Assembly (NCBI GenBank): GCA_963791545.1
Contig: CAWBSR010000015.1
Coordinates: forward strand, 1,044,897-1,108,896
Direction: 5' to 3'
DNA length: 64,000 nucleotides
Source of the DNA: JALYXV01 sp963791545
Lineage (GTDB): Bacteria > Actinomycetota > Acidimicrobiia > Acidimicrobiales > Palsa-688
Below the pieces are notes generated by a model. It saw nothing but the letters and a program-made list of their open reading frames with translations. It did not search any database and was not told the DNA's origin. Every line of letters starts with the position of its first letter. Within the stretch, counting starts at the first letter, position 1. Both the position numbers and the translations under genes were made by a program. Below are positions 15,335 to 24,920 of this stretch, one piece after another.

Positions 15335-15954
15335 GGCCGACCTCCCCACAGGTTGCCCATCATCGTGAAGGTAGTGGCGGCCCGACAGGAACAGGACAGG
15401 TCAGTTTGCGAGACGCCGAGAAAGGTGCCGCCTCCGCGGGCGTGAGCAAACCGTCCGGTGCCTCCCGTGACCGTGTAGGTGCCGGTCAGGGTGGACTGGC
15501 CGGGTCCGCCGGTGGGGCACACGTGCCCGGTGGCGGTGTAGTCCACGGTGTCACCGTCGGCTGCCTTTAGCGTCGTGAGTGGATTGGCGAGCGTCGCGCA
15601 GGGTGCCGTCGAGAAGTCGATCTGGCTGGTGTTGTCGACCTCGACACTTCTGCCGAGATGCGTTGCCCATCCAACGCCGTATATGTGCACGCAGGCCGTC
15701 GTTGCCGGCGTGCCCGCATTACAGGCGACGAACGTCACTTTCTCTTGGTAGGTAGCAGCGAAGGGAACAAGTCCTGTCCGTGCGGTGGAAGGATCTGGTC
15801 TGCTCGGCGAGGCCAGGACCGGTTGCGCGGTGGCAAGGATGCCGATGGCAGCGACCATAAGGCCGGCGCTTGCCCGACGGTGTCTCGCTGGTCGTTCCAG
15901 ACGGTCGATCGGCGTGGGCGTGCCGGGGGCTGGTCTCGTGTGTAGGTGCGTCAT
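15331..15954 (-). CDS. Secreted calycin-like beta-barrel protein
   Basis: A 207-residue exported protein. A basic stretch (RLERPARHRRAS) is followed by a hydrophobic core (AGLMVAAIGILATAQPVLA) and a probable signal-peptidase site at VLASPS. The mature part is beta-rich with four Cys and ends in TLTGTYTVTGGTGRFAHARG plus GGGTFLGVSQ. That Gly-Thr-Gly-Arg-Phe pattern is common in calycin-like barrels such as allene oxide cyclase-like and DUF3224-type proteins. The start is the ATG at 15954 with AAAGGGAAA upstream. It overlaps the NTF2-like gene downstream. The ligand is unknown. The operon pairs an exported barrel with a cytoplasmic pocket protein. Confidence 0.65.
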   Translation of the reverse strand: MTHLHTRPAPGTPTPIDRLERPARHRRASAGLMVAAIGILATAQPVLASPSRPDPSTARTGLVPFAATYQEKVTFVACNAGTPATTACVHIYGVGWATHLGRSVEVDNTSQIDFSTAPCATLANPLTTLKAADGDTVDYTATGHVCPTGGPGQSTLTGTYTVTGGTGRFAHARGGGTFLGVSQTDLSCSCRAATTFTMMGNLWGGRP

Positions 15955-16103
15955 TGGTAGTTTCCCTTTCTTTCTCCGGCGTGGTTGTTGGTGCGCGCGG
16001 GTGGCGCGGCCGAAGTCCGCCTGAAGGATCCCGCCAGCCGCACGGTTGCCTGCTCGGAATGGTCGGCTGGAGACGCCCGCTGGCCGAAGGGGGCTTGCTG
16101 TCG
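15955..16103. other. Intergenic, nothing recognised
   Basis: Short gap holding the upstream region of the secreted-protein operon. Confidence 0.4.
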
Positions 16104-16919
16104 CTATGCGGGGCGGATCAATGGTCGGATGCAGGCGGTGAGCTCGTCGGGTTGGTCGAAGTTGGGCACGTGGGTGCCCGGCGCGGGTATGACGGTGGCC
16201 CCGAGGTGCTCGGCGACCCAATGGGACGCCTCGGCGAAGAACGGGGCGCTGCGTTGGCCGCACATCACCTTGACGGGGATGCCCACCCGTGCGAGCGCCT
16301 GGTCGTCGGGACGCCAGGATTCGAGAGCCCCGAACTCGACGCCGAACAGGACTTCGCCGTTTGCCATCATCCGTTCGATGGTGGCGGGCGGTAGCGAGGC
16401 GAGCGCCTCGCCGGCGGCGAAGCCGAGGAAGGCCCTAACCGCTCCGGGCGGCCCGCCCTCGGCCATTCCCGATTCGACGATCGGCTGGATGACGGCCATG
16501 GCTTCATCTGGGTGGGCCAGAACGGACATGAGGGGCGGTTCGTGCAGGACGGCGGTTCGGAGCAGGTCCTGATGGCGCAACACGGCGTTGATGGTGATGA
16601 TGGCGCCGGCGCTGGTTCCGTACACAGCCGCCGGGCCGACTCCCAGGACTGAGATCAACCCGGCCAAATCGTCACCTTGCTCGTCGGGCGAGGTCTGGGA
16701 CCACCCGGGAGGTCGGGGGCTACGAGAGTTTCCTCTGCGGTCGTAAGTGACACAGGTGAACTCGTCAGCCAGCAGTTCGGCGACGCGCTCGAAGTGGCCG
16801 GCGTCACCAGTCGCGCCCGAGACGAACACGACGGCCGGTCCTGCTCCGCGCACCTCGTAGTACAGCTGGGTGCCGTTGGCCTCGACGGTCCCGGTTCGCC
16901 TTGGTGTGGTAACGGTCAT
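16104..16919 (-). CDS. Alpha/beta hydrolase
   Basis: A 271-residue alpha/beta hydrolase. It has the strand-turn region AVVFVSGATGDAGHFERVA, CVTYDRRGNSRSPRP, the nucleophile elbow AAVYGTSAGAIITINAV (GTSAG, catalytic Ser), and the late His in IPAPGTHVPNFDQPDEL. It resembles TAP/haloperoxidase-like hydrolases that act on small esters or lactones. A strong AGGAGGG ribosome binding site precedes the ATG at 16919. It lies 65 bases downstream of the large LuxR regulator on the same strand and is probably one of its targets or is co-transcribed with it. Confidence 0.85.
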   Translation of the reverse strand: MTVTTPRRTGTVEANGTQLYYEVRGAGPAVVFVSGATGDAGHFERVAELLADEFTCVTYDRRGNSRSPRPPGWSQTSPDEQGDDLAGLISVLGVGPAAVYGTSAGAIITINAVLRHQDLLRTAVLHEPPLMSVLAHPDEAMAVIQPIVESGMAEGGPPGAVRAFLGFAAGEALASLPPATIERMMANGEVLFGVEFGALESWRPDDQALARVGIPVKVMCGQRSAPFFAEASHWVAEHLGATVIPAPGTHVPNFDQPDELTACIRPLIRPA

Positions 16920-16984
16920 CGCGCCCTCCTGTGGATTCGGTCGACATGGTGACTGTCCCATGGATGGCGGCTGGCGGACATCGT

Positions 16985-19861
16985 TCAGGTGGATGATTCC
17001 TGGTCGCGCTTGGCTGCTTGCTGGTCGGCGAACCACGCCGCCACCTGCGACCGGGATGAGAACCCCAGCTTGGTCAGGATGTGGGCGACATGGCTGGCAA
17101 TAGTCGGGCGGCTGAGATGGAGTTGTCGACCGATGGCGGGGTTGGTCAGCCCGGCAGCGATGAGCTCGGCGACGTCCAGCTCGCGGGCCGACAGGCTCCC
17201 GTGCGGGTCGCGCCGACCCGTTGCGAGTCCGCCCAGCGCTGCGAGGACGGCGTCGGCCCGTTGAACGCCGGCGTGCGCGCCGAGCTCCTCGAAGCGCTGG
17301 CGGCTGGCCCGGGCCGCTCGGCGATCGCGCAGCAGATCGCCCTGCCAGCATAAGATGAGCGCCGCCAGCCACGGCCAGGGCGCCTGGTCGGCAAGTCGAA
17401 GCGCCTCGTTGGCGGCCGGGCCGGTGGGGTGCAGCCGGAACGCGGTGGCACTGAGAGAGGCTCGGAAGAACCGGTCGGGAGAGTCATGGGCTCGGGCGAC
17501 GCTATCGGCCACTGTCTCGGCCTCGGTTCTGCGCCGGAGACGCAGCAGGGCATCGACATGGAGGGGGACCAGGATCGGGCCGCCCACGGTGAGGTGGTAG
17601 CCGCCGCGTCGGCATTCCTGCTCGGCCGTCGCGAAATACTCGGCGGCGCGGCCCCACCGGCCCTCCTCCCAGGCCAGCCACCCCTGGGCCGCGGAGCGCT
17701 GATCGGCCCACACCGCCAACTGGGCGGTCTCATCTACGGGCGGGAGTTCCTCGAGGAGCCTGCTGGCCTCGTGCAGGTCCCCCCGCTGCAGGAACAGCCA
17801 CGCCTCGACGGTGTCCATCCACACCGTCATGACCGGAACCCCGAGACGAATCTGGGAACCGACCCGGACAAAGATGCCCTCGGCTTCATCTGGGCGCCCC
17901 TCGACCAGGTGGAGCATGCCTTTCCATACCCTCGCCGGCGCGCCGTACCAGGTCCCCGCCCGCTCAGCCGCCCGTTCGACCGCCTCATAAGCCTCAACGG
18001 TCGGGCTGAAGTGGGAGGCGCTCCACAGCGCATTCGCCTCAGCAACGGCGAGACCGTGGGCCCGAGCGAGCCTGGCGGTCTCCCAGTGCGCCTCGGCCGC
18101 CACGTCCCGGGCCCGATCAAAGCCGAATGCGGCGTTGGCCAGCGCGTTGCGAGCCCGGCACTCGGACTCGGTGTCGCCGTGGCGGCGGGCGACCTCCAAG
18201 GCCCGGCGGCCAAGGATGAGGGCCCGGTCGCTTTGGCCGCGGAACCACGCGATGAACGCAGCCTGGGCGACCAACATCGCCCCGGCGTCGCCCTGGCCGG
18301 CCCGCTCAAGGTGCACGATCTCGTCGGTGGCGACGCGATCGGCCTCGCCGATCGAACCGGTCCAAAACAAATGGAGGGCGAAGATGCCTGCCAGCCAGGC
18401 CCGCTCGCGGTCTCCGAGGACCTGTCGGTCCGTCCACCGGGCCCGCACGAGAGGGTCGAGCTCGCTCCAGCGTCCGGCTCGAAAAAGATCGGCGATAGCC
18501 GTCAGCGCCAGGTCCTCCTCGCGGTGGGCGAGGGCGGGGTGGCGGTTCACTACTTCGATGGCTCCCTGGATCAGCGAGGCAGCCCTACCGGCATTGCCGG
18601 CCCGCCGGGCCGCGTGCGCCGCCGTCTCAAACATTTCCATCGCTTCACCGGGGCGGCCAGCCCGCTCAACATGGCGGGCCACCCGCTCGGGCGCATCGGG
18701 ACGTAGCTCGGCGAGGGCGCGGCCGACGTGATTGTGTAGGCCCGCCCGGCGTGCCGGAGCCATCGCCAGGTAGGAGGCCTCCAGAAGCAGCGGATGGCGG
18801 AACCCCACCGCTCCTCGTTCGCCCCGCACGAGCAGTCCGCTCGAACAGCACTCCTCCAGGGAAACGTCGATATCGGGCAGACCGAGCGACACCAGGAGGT
18901 CCTCTGTGCTATCGCCGCCGGCCACCGCGACTACCTCGGCGAGTCGCCGAGCGGACGGCGACAGCCGGCTGGCACGGTCCTGGAATGTCACACGGACGAT
19001 CTCGGGTAGCGCCGGGAGGTCACCGCCTGACGGCCCGGCCAGTGCCACCAGCTCCTCAACCAGCAGCGGGGTGCCGGCACTGCGAGCCACGACGTTCCGG
19101 ATGGTCTGCGCCGACAAAGACGGGGCCAGCAGCGCAACCATGGCCGACACCTCCTGGTCGGTCAGCCGTGCCAACTGGACAGCCTCGACGGCCGGGTGGC
19201 CCCGACCCGAGACCAGCCGCTGCCACCAGGCGTGGGCGAGTCCTACCTCTTCTTCCCGGTACGACGCGACCAGGACCACAGGCAGCTCGCCCACCCGCCG
19301 GGTGGCGTGTTTCACGAACCCCCAAGTCGAACCGTCCGCCCAATGCATATCCTCAAGCACCCACACACACGGACCGTTCGTGCACACCTCCTCTACGAGA
19401 TCCAGGAGCGCCTCGAACACCACGGGCTGGTTCGCCGGCCCACCGATCCGGCCATATCCGCCGACGCCGCTCAACTCAGGCACGACACCAGACAGAACAT
19501 CCGAGCGTGCCTGGGCCGCGTCCCACAGCGCCGGTCGCCGCCGTCGGGCGCCGCGCAGAGACTCCGCCACCGGGCCGAACGCGACGCCGGCATCGCCAGG
19601 AAGAGCAGAACCGGTCAGGACCCACGCACGACCTGCCTCCAGTGATCGGCAGAGCTCGGCGATCAACCGGGACTTGCCGATGCCGGCCTCACCGCTGACT
19701 AAAGCGACACAGCCGCGCCCCTGCCCTGCTTCCACCACCAGCGCCTCCAGGCGTGCCAACTCGATTACTCGACCGACGAGGGGTAGCTGGGCGTTCGAGG
19801 AGGTGCATGCGGCCCCCGGGGCGAGGGGGGCGCCTTCGCCTTCACCGCCCTCGGAAGCCAT
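16985..19861 (-). CDS. Large ATP-binding LuxR (LAL) regulator
   Basis: A 958-residue LAL-type transcription factor. The N-terminal AAA/NACHT-like ATPase begins near residue 25 (LVGRVIELARLEALV) with Walker A VSGEAGIGKSRLIAEL and Walker B CVWVLEDMHWADGST. A long helical TPR-like middle spans about residues 400-870. The C-terminal LuxR helix-turn-helix is at about 885-945 (LSARELDVAELIAAGLTNPA, then ASHVAHILTKLGFSSRSQVA). LAL proteins normally activate degradation or secondary metabolite genes after binding an inducer and ATP. The ATG has a GGGAGACG site upstream. The likely target is the hydrolase directly downstream, plus its own promoter. Confidence 0.9.
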   Translation of the reverse strand: MASEGGEGEGAPLAPGAACTSSNAQLPLVGRVIELARLEALVVEAGQGRGCVALVSGEAGIGKSRLIAELCRSLEAGRAWVLTGSALPGDAGVAFGPVAESLRGARRRRPALWDAAQARSDVLSGVVPELSGVGGYGRIGGPANQPVVFEALLDLVEEVCTNGPCVWVLEDMHWADGSTWGFVKHATRRVGELPVVLVASYREEEVGLAHAWWQRLVSGRGHPAVEAVQLARLTDQEVSAMVALLAPSLSAQTIRNVVARSAGTPLLVEELVALAGPSGGDLPALPEIVRVTFQDRASRLSPSARRLAEVVAVAGGDSTEDLLVSLGLPDIDVSLEECCSSGLLVRGERGAVGFRHPLLLEASYLAMAPARRAGLHNHVGRALAELRPDAPERVARHVERAGRPGEAMEMFETAAHAARRAGNAGRAASLIQGAIEVVNRHPALAHREEDLALTAIADLFRAGRWSELDPLVRARWTDRQVLGDRERAWLAGIFALHLFWTGSIGEADRVATDEIVHLERAGQGDAGAMLVAQAAFIAWFRGQSDRALILGRRALEVARRHGDTESECRARNALANAAFGFDRARDVAAEAHWETARLARAHGLAVAEANALWSASHFSPTVEAYEAVERAAERAGTWYGAPARVWKGMLHLVEGRPDEAEGIFVRVGSQIRLGVPVMTVWMDTVEAWLFLQRGDLHEASRLLEELPPVDETAQLAVWADQRSAAQGWLAWEEGRWGRAAEYFATAEQECRRGGYHLTVGGPILVPLHVDALLRLRRRTEAETVADSVARAHDSPDRFFRASLSATAFRLHPTGPAANEALRLADQAPWPWLAALILCWQGDLLRDRRAARASRQRFEELGAHAGVQRADAVLAALGGLATGRRDPHGSLSARELDVAELIAAGLTNPAIGRQLHLSRPTIASHVAHILTKLGFSSRSQVAAWFADQQAAKRDQESST

Positions 19862-20933
19862 CGCTCACGTCTCCCAGGAGTCTGGCGGCGCGCGCCAGGC
19901 CCCAGAGCGTCGCGCACTTTTCAGTCGCACGCCTCCGACAGGGAGCAAGGGATGAATGGTGCATACCCCTACCGATGTCGATGGCCAGCCTGAAGAGCGC
20001 GACCGCGGCAACCAGGTGACCGACCAGAGGTTGAGGAGGCGTAGGACCGGCTCGTTGCCGCCTTTCGTCCTTGTCCGAGGTGGATGGGCGCGTTCGCCTC
20101 GAGAAGAGCGCAGGAGGGATTCTCGGACTGCTGGTCGGCTCGTAGGTGACGAGGTGCATTGCCGCTGACGATCCGCCGCGCATGGCAACCACGTCGACGA
20201 CACGCACCTCGCCGGGACTCTCAACAAGCCAGCGGAGCGCGCACGCCGGCGGATCCGCCCGACGCTGGCAACGGATCTCGGCGTCGTCCTCACCGAAATG
20301 TCCGGGTTCCGCGGTCACAACCGACAGCTTGGCTCACCTCGACCGCCCCCCCGGGCGACCACTGCGGCGCCCCAGCTGGCGGGCCCGACCGCCCTGTCAG
20401 GCGCGGCGCTGTGCGAGGCTTGAAGCTACCATTCGTTATTCCGTGCGCGAGATGCGGGTGCGCAATAGCAGCCATCAGGGGACTGATCTCGGAGAGACTG
20501 CTGCTGCCACCAGCGAGGTTCCAGACGAGTGACGGACTGTCGGAGTAGCGACCTGAACGAGATGGAACACAGACTCGCCGCCGCGTCCGGCGTCATACCG
20601 CCGCCGTAGCTCGCGCATCGAGAAGGGAGGGGGGACTCGGCGGGAGCAGTTTCATCCAGGGCGGCGATCCTGACCGTGATCACGAGATCTATCTGGAGCT
20701 GGATTCTTGAGGGTGAACTGGTTCGATCACCGAATGAGGCCTGGACAACGTCGCGGAGTTTCTCGGGCGTTCCGCCGAGGACAGCGTGAAGCTGATCGCC
20801 GAGGGTCCGACGACTCTGCGGCGCCGCATCCTCACGTTCGAGCCCGAAGGCGGTGAAGGGCAAGAAGACAGATCTCCCTATCTGGATCTGAGCGGCGTCG
20901 GGTGAACGACGGAAGCCGCTCGACGGGCGCCAG
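19862..20933. other. Gene-poor stretch with fragments of unknown origin
   Basis: No complete gene. A minus-strand frame from 20318 begins with protein-like sequence (ALRWLVESPGEVRVVDVVAM) but degenerates and runs into the start of the LAL gene. A plus-strand piece at about 20735-20905 reads NVAEFLGRSAEDSVKLIAEG and stops at 20905; it looks like the C-terminal end of a lost gene. I cannot assign either. Confidence 0.35.
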
Positions 20934-21082
20934 ATCGACGGTGCTGCGCCGCCGCGGCGGACCCAGACCGCCGGATTCCTCAGCGGGCTGCGCCGGCGAT
21001 GAAGGCGGCGACGATGTAGGTGGCGTGGCGGTTGAGTGAGACCCGGGCCCGGTCGTAGCGCATGGTGGTGCGCGGGTCGGCG
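20934..21082 (-). repeat. Direct repeat R1 (recombinase 3' end)
   Basis: About 149 bases, nearly identical to 22320-22465. On the minus strand both encode the end of a tyrosine recombinase, RTTMRYDRARVSLNRHATYI then VAAFIAGAAR and a stop. They also share the downstream GGTGCTGCGCCGCCGCGGCGG region. The two repeats flank the alpha/beta hydrolase gene. Confidence 0.7.
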
Positions 21083-21290
21083 CAGGACGCGGCCTCCTGC
21101 ACCTCTCGCAGTGGCACCCGGCGTCGAGGGCGGGGGTGATAAAAGCGTGCATCAAAGTGTGAGGGCCGACTTCCTTGGTGATCCCAGCCCGCCGGGCCAC
21201 CCGGCGTACGACCCGCCCGTCATTCTCCGGTGCGACAAGCACCGATACGTTCAGGATCCTGCACGGATCCTCGTGACGGGGCAAAAGCCC
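20998..21290 (-). pseudogene. Tyrosine recombinase, C-terminal remnant
   Basis: Minus-strand remnant about 95 codons long, with at least one frameshift. In order it has VVRRVARRAGITKEVGPHTL, then HAFITPALDAG (the HxxR region, with the usual 'LRHAF' changed to 'LMHAF', so the catalytic Arg is lost), and after a frame change DPRTTMRYDRARVSLNRHA with the nucleophile Tyr. This recombinase family differs from copies A-C. Its last 150 bases form repeat R1. It cannot be functional. Confidence 0.65.
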
Positions 21291-21414
21291 GAACCCCGTC
21301 TTCCAGGTCGGTGCAACCTGACGATTTGAGCATTGTGTTTCTCGCGAGTTGGCAATTCGGTCGCAGTGAGTCCAGTCGGTCCGGGAGCCGCAAAGGCGGC
21401 GGCCAACACGACGA

Positions 21415-22209
21415 TCATCCCCGACCGATGGCGAGGAAGTTGCGGACTTCGCTATTGAACTGCTCGGGTGCCTCGATGTTGCAGAGATGACCGGTGCCTG
21501 GCAGGACGACAAGCCTCGAGCCGGAGATTGCGGCGTGGAGGTCCTCAGCCACGTTCAGCGGCGCTCGCACGTCCGTGTCGCCATACACCAGCAGCGTCGG
21601 GACCCTGATGTGCGCAAGCACATCGTGCAGGTCCTCGGCCGATGCCCGCGCCATGGCCCGGAACCCGGCCGGATGGAACGCCGACATGGTCGCCCCGAAC
21701 TGCTCGACAACGTCCGCTGGCGTCGATGCGGAGAACATCGTCGGGAGAAGCGTGTCCACGAACTGATCGGGAGACAGATCGGCTAACTCCAACGCCTGCT
21801 GAAGGCGACGCTCAGCAACGTCCTTGGGCAGAGAGCCGGCCCATCCGGCGTACGCGGAGACCAACACGAGCGTGCTAGGTACCGCGGGATACCGGTGGCA
21901 GAACGCGAGGGCAAGCGCTCCACCGAAGGACAACCCGGCCACGTGCGGCTGCCCCAAGCCCAGCCCATCAACGAATCCGGCCAGACAGTCCGCGTAACCC
22001 GCCATGCCAAATGATTCCGGTGGATCCGATGAGCCACCGACGCCTGGCGCGTCCCAAGCCACCACCGTGAATTGGTCTGCGAGTCCTTCGATTTGCCGAC
22101 GCCACGTCGCCCGGCCATCGCCCACATAGCCGTTCAGGAACACGAGCGGCGGTCCACTGCCGGCACGTTCGTAGGCGATGCGCAGGCCCCCAACCTCGAT
22201 CTCGTCCAT
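21415..22209 (-). CDS. Alpha/beta hydrolase (lactone or ester type)
   Basis: A 264-residue alpha/beta hydrolase. It has PLVFLNGYVGDGRATWRRQI, TVVAWDAPGVGGSSDPPES, the nucleophile elbow HVAGLSFGGALALAFCHRYP (GLSFGG, catalytic Ser), an Asp in PTLLVYGDTDVRAPL, and the final His in LVVLPGTGHLCNIEAP. The complete triad and usual length suggest an active enzyme; the substrate is unknown. It is bracketed by two direct repeats (20934-21082 and 22320-22465), so the segment could have been duplicated or inserted as a block. A LuxR remnant lies upstream at 22600-22700, and the gene may once have been controlled by it. Confidence 0.85.
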   Translation of the reverse strand: MDEIEVGGLRIAYERAGSGPPLVFLNGYVGDGRATWRRQIEGLADQFTVVAWDAPGVGGSSDPPESFGMAGYADCLAGFVDGLGLGQPHVAGLSFGGALALAFCHRYPAVPSTLVLVSAYAGWAGSLPKDVAERRLQQALELADLSPDQFVDTLLPTMFSASTPADVVEQFGATMSAFHPAGFRAMARASAEDLHDVLAHIRVPTLLVYGDTDVRAPLNVAEDLHAAISGSRLVVLPGTGHLCNIEAPEQFNSEVRNFLAIGRG

Positions 22210-22319
22210 AGCGCTCTCTCCACCCCCGGATCAGAGTCATATTCGCGCAGGTCGACCGATCGGGTGCGCCCGCGCCGATCCGAGGCTCGGCCCCCGTCGG
22301 CCGTCCACAGCCGATGGAA

Positions 22320-22465
22320 CGACGGTGCTGCGCCGCCGCGGCGGACCGAGACGGCCGAGTGCTCAGCGAGCGGCGCCGGCGATGAAGGCGGCGACGATGT
22401 AGGTGGCGTGGCGGTCGAGTGAGACCCTGGCCCGGTCGTAGCGCATGGTGGTGCGCGGGTCGGCG
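22320..22465 (-). repeat. Direct repeat R2 (recombinase 3' end)
   Basis: Second copy of the recombinase 3' end, reading RTTMRYDRARVSLDRHATYI on the minus strand. Homology with R1 stops near 22465, where unrelated sequence begins, so only the last 40 codons and the region after the stop are present. Confidence 0.7.
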
Positions 22466-22556
22466 TGGTTGGGTCCCGGCGGCGCCGCGAGCCACCCTCT
22501 CCTCGCAACCATGCGTTCATTACCGCCGCCCTAAGGAACGGAGGAAACGCCAACAT

Positions 22557-22700
22557 TCGCACCGGTACGGAATCGCCGTCGGCGACTCACGGGGCCGGCT
22601 GAGAGCGAGTCGGGCCCCAGGCCGAGTTCAGCGGCTCGTCGGGTCAGCTCGACCTTGGATGCCACTCCGAGCTTGACGTAAGCGTTCGATAGCGATCGAG
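22557..22700 (-). pseudogene. LuxR helix-turn-helix C-terminal remnant with operator-like site
   Basis: On the minus strand 22690-22610 reads NAYVKLGVASKVELTRRAAE and LGL, the end of a LuxR domain. It is very like the end of the hydrolase-LuxR fusion at 26041 (AYAKLGVRSKVELARRAKDL). After it comes ATTCCGTACCGGTGCG (22558-22572), a degenerate form of the palindrome that follows the intact gene at 26003-26016. The rest of the regulator is missing. This looks like a decayed paralogous locus. Confidence 0.6.
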
Positions 22701-22866
22701 AGCGCCACACTCGGTTCGCTGGCCATCGACTCGCCGACCCGGTGCGTATCGCTCGAGAACGGCAGGCAGGCCGAACAGCTCGCCGGGATGCATCACGTCC
22801 AGGACGGTTTCGTCACGTCGGGGGTGAGCATGGTCATATTCCCCTGGCCACTGACGAGGACCCACG
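22701..22866 (-). pseudogene. Possible cyclic-nucleotide-binding (CRP-like) fragment
   Basis: A short minus-strand frame contains DETVLDVMHPGELFGLPAVL, which resembles the 'GEVVLDVLGPGELFGELAVL' strand-helix of CRP/FNR sensor domains. No other part of such a protein is found nearby, so this is at most a fragment. Confidence 0.35.
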
Positions 22867-23044
22867 TCCGCACCGACGGCTCGCGGCCGTTAGAAGTACG
22901 TGCACCACCACACGCTGGCTACCGGGCGGAACCTGTTACCCCACCGCCAGGTACCAGCCCCCCGAATTGGGCGCGGCCTCCAGACCGAATGCGCAGACAC
23001 CCCGCCGGGTTGGTGCGTGGCGAGACGATCGTCCACCGGCATCG
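22867..23044. other. Intergenic, nothing recognised
   Basis: Gap upstream of the remnant locus and downstream of the methyltransferase; no gene seen. Confidence 0.35.
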
Positions 23045-23965
23045 TCACGGGCGAGATGACGCCACTTTGGGTCGCCGGCGAACTCGTCCCTGCACCGCCC
23101 AGACTCGCATGCCCAGGCTGATGGAGCCGTCGGCTTTTGTTGGTAGCCGCTGGCGCAGTGCGTCGGCGACGGCCGAGCGGATGTGCTGAGGCTGCGCGGC
23201 GACAAATGAGGGTGCCGCTCCCTGTCCTGCCAGAAACGGCGCCCAGTAGTCATCAAAGTCACGGAACTCGGCGGTGGCGTCGAGCGGTTCGACCGCGACG
23301 TCGGCCAGATCGGCGTCAGTGAACAACTTGAGTAGCGGCCTCGGCTTGCAAGCCGCGAACCGTCGTACCTCGTCGAGGTCACGGGCTTCGGGGACCAGGT
23401 CGAAGATCGCCTCCCAGAAGAATCGCAGTAGCCACATCTCGCCGGTGTAGTCCCACACGTATCCTGCGACGGTCCCGTTATGGCGGCACACCCGTACCAT
23501 CTCGAGTACGCCATCGGCTGGGTCGGGCAGGAAGTTCAAGACCAACCCCGAGACCACGGCGTCGAACGTCGCGGCGGGGAAGGGAAGCGCCCCGCCCTGA
23601 CCGACGACGAAAGTCGCTCGCGCGTCGGAAGCCGCCGTGTGTGCGGTCTCGACGAATCCGGGTGAGGGGTCCAGGCCGCAGACCCAACGGACCCGTCCAT
23701 CCCCGACGCTCAAGATGGCCTTGGCCAGCGCACCGGTCCCGCATCCCACGTCCAGAGCTCGGTCAGAGGACGAGAGGCCAACCCAGCGCACGAAATCCGG
23801 CGCCAGCTTGGCGCTCCAACGACCGAGGTAGCGCTCGTAGGCGTCACCCTTTGCCCAGCGACGGCCACTCGGACCCGGGGGGCTGAGCGGACGGGAGGCC
23901 AATCGCGGCGAGACGCGGCGATCCCCCAGCCCGTTGCCGGCCTCTTCGTGTGGGGGTCGGGTCAC
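23045..23965 (-). CDS. SAM-dependent methyltransferase (UbiE-like)
   Basis: A 306-residue protein, last gene of a four-gene run. Motif I is RALDVGCGTGALAKAILSVG, the acidic strand 2 is VCGLDPSPGFVETA, and motif II/III is ALPFPAATFDAVVSGLVLNF. The first 40 residues are proline/arginine-rich and may not be translated; an internal start is possible. However, the GTG at 23965 overlaps the nitrilase stop (GTGA), which supports the long form. The substrate is unknown. Coupling to the nitrilase suggests both act on one pathway, perhaps methylating a product released from a nitrile or amide. Confidence 0.85.
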   Translation of the reverse strand: MTRPPHEEAGNGLGDRRVSPRLASRPLSPPGPSGRRWAKGDAYERYLGRWSAKLAPDFVRWVGLSSSDRALDVGCGTGALAKAILSVGDGRVRWVCGLDPSPGFVETAHTAASDARATFVVGQGGALPFPAATFDAVVSGLVLNFLPDPADGVLEMVRVCRHNGTVAGYVWDYTGEMWLLRFFWEAIFDLVPEARDLDEVRRFAACKPRPLLKLFTDADLADVAVEPLDATAEFRDFDDYWAPFLAGQGAAPSFVAAQPQHIRSAVADALRQRLPTKADGSISLGMRVWAVQGRVRRRPKVASSRP

Positions 23966-24885
23966 TCGTCGAAGCCGACTGGGTGGGCTCGGCGCCGATT
24001 CACGTTCAACTCGAACACGTCACTGCGGGCCGAGTGACCGGCCGGATCGAAGCTCTGACGGGCTTGACGCACAGAGGCGGCGTCAGCTTCTGCGATTACC
24101 AACCGTTCCTCGTCGACGACGGGCTCGGCCGCCCAGCTACCGTCGGGCGCGGCGATGCACGAGCCCCCGTTGTAGAAGCCCGCCGGCTTGTCGACCAGCA
24201 GCTCGGAGAACGGGAAGTCGGCGGGGACGTCGTCGGCTGAAAGCAGGCCGCTCGCCGCCACCACCCACACGCGGCCTTCGAGGGCCACGAATCGGGTGAG
24301 ATCGGAGACCGCGAATGCCGAGCCGGGGAAGGTGGCCACGTGCAGCTCCTCCCCCTGGGCGTAAAGCGCGTAGCGAGCCAAGGGCATCCAGTTCTCCCAG
24401 CAGTTCAGCCCGCCCACCCGCAAACCGCGGGCGGGGTGGACCCGAAGGCCATGCCCATCGCCAGGACTCCACACCAGCCGCTCGCCGTAGGTGGGGACCA
24501 GTTTGCGGTGCGCGCTGAGCACACCGGCTCCGGGCCCGATGGCGACAAGGGTGGCATGCACGCTGCCCCGATTCCGCTCCGCGACACCCAGATAGACCAT
24601 GACACCGAGGTCGCTGGCGGCTTCGGTGATCTCGGCGATCTCCGGCCCCGCAATCTCGACCGCGGCGTCGAGGTAGGCCGCATAGGCCGCCTTCTGTCGT
24701 GGGTCGTTGAACGTGGTCGCCCCGCCCACCATCACCCAGAACGGGTAGCCGGGCAGGAAGGCCTCGGGGAACGCAACCAGCTCGACGTTGTCGTGGGCGC
24801 ACTTTTCCAGTGCGGCCAGCACCTTGTTGGTGGTGGCGGCGGCGTCGAGCCACACCGGATGGGCCTGGACAGCTGCGACACGCAT
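23962..24885 (-). CDS. Nitrilase (carbon-nitrogen hydrolase)
   Basis: A 307-residue member of the nitrilase branch of the CN-hydrolase superfamily. The catalytic triad is visible: Glu in LVAFPEAFLPGYPFWV, Lys in SAHRKLVPTYGERLVW, Cys in VGGLNCWENWMPLARYAL. The LNCWEN(W/H) context is that of true nitrilases, which convert organic nitriles to acids and ammonia, rather than of amidases. The length is slightly below the usual 330-360, with a short C-terminal tail, which may affect helical filament assembly. It lies between two methyltransferase genes, 35 bases after one and overlapping the other, so these are very probably one transcript. Natural nitrile substrates and regulation are not visible. 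Confidence 0.9.
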   Translation of the reverse strand: MRVAAVQAHPVWLDAAATTNKVLAALEKCAHDNVELVAFPEAFLPGYPFWVMVGGATTFNDPRQKAAYAAYLDAAVEIAGPEIAEITEAASDLGVMVYLGVAERNRGSVHATLVAIGPGAGVLSAHRKLVPTYGERLVWSPGDGHGLRVHPARGLRVGGLNCWENWMPLARYALYAQGEELHVATFPGSAFAVSDLTRFVALEGRVWVVAASGLLSADDVPADFPFSELLVDKPAGFYNGGSCIAAPDGSWAAEPVVDEERLVIAEADAASVRQARQSFDPAGHSARSDVFELNVNRRRAHPVGFDE

Positions 24886-24920
24886 CGTCGTCTCCTCCCT
24901 CCCGTCAGGTCCTCAGCCTC

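Noticed and set aside
17429..18706. Long plus-strand open frame opposite the LAL regulator
   Set aside because: It is the antisense of a gene with clear domains. Its Pro/Arg/Gly-rich translation has no family features.
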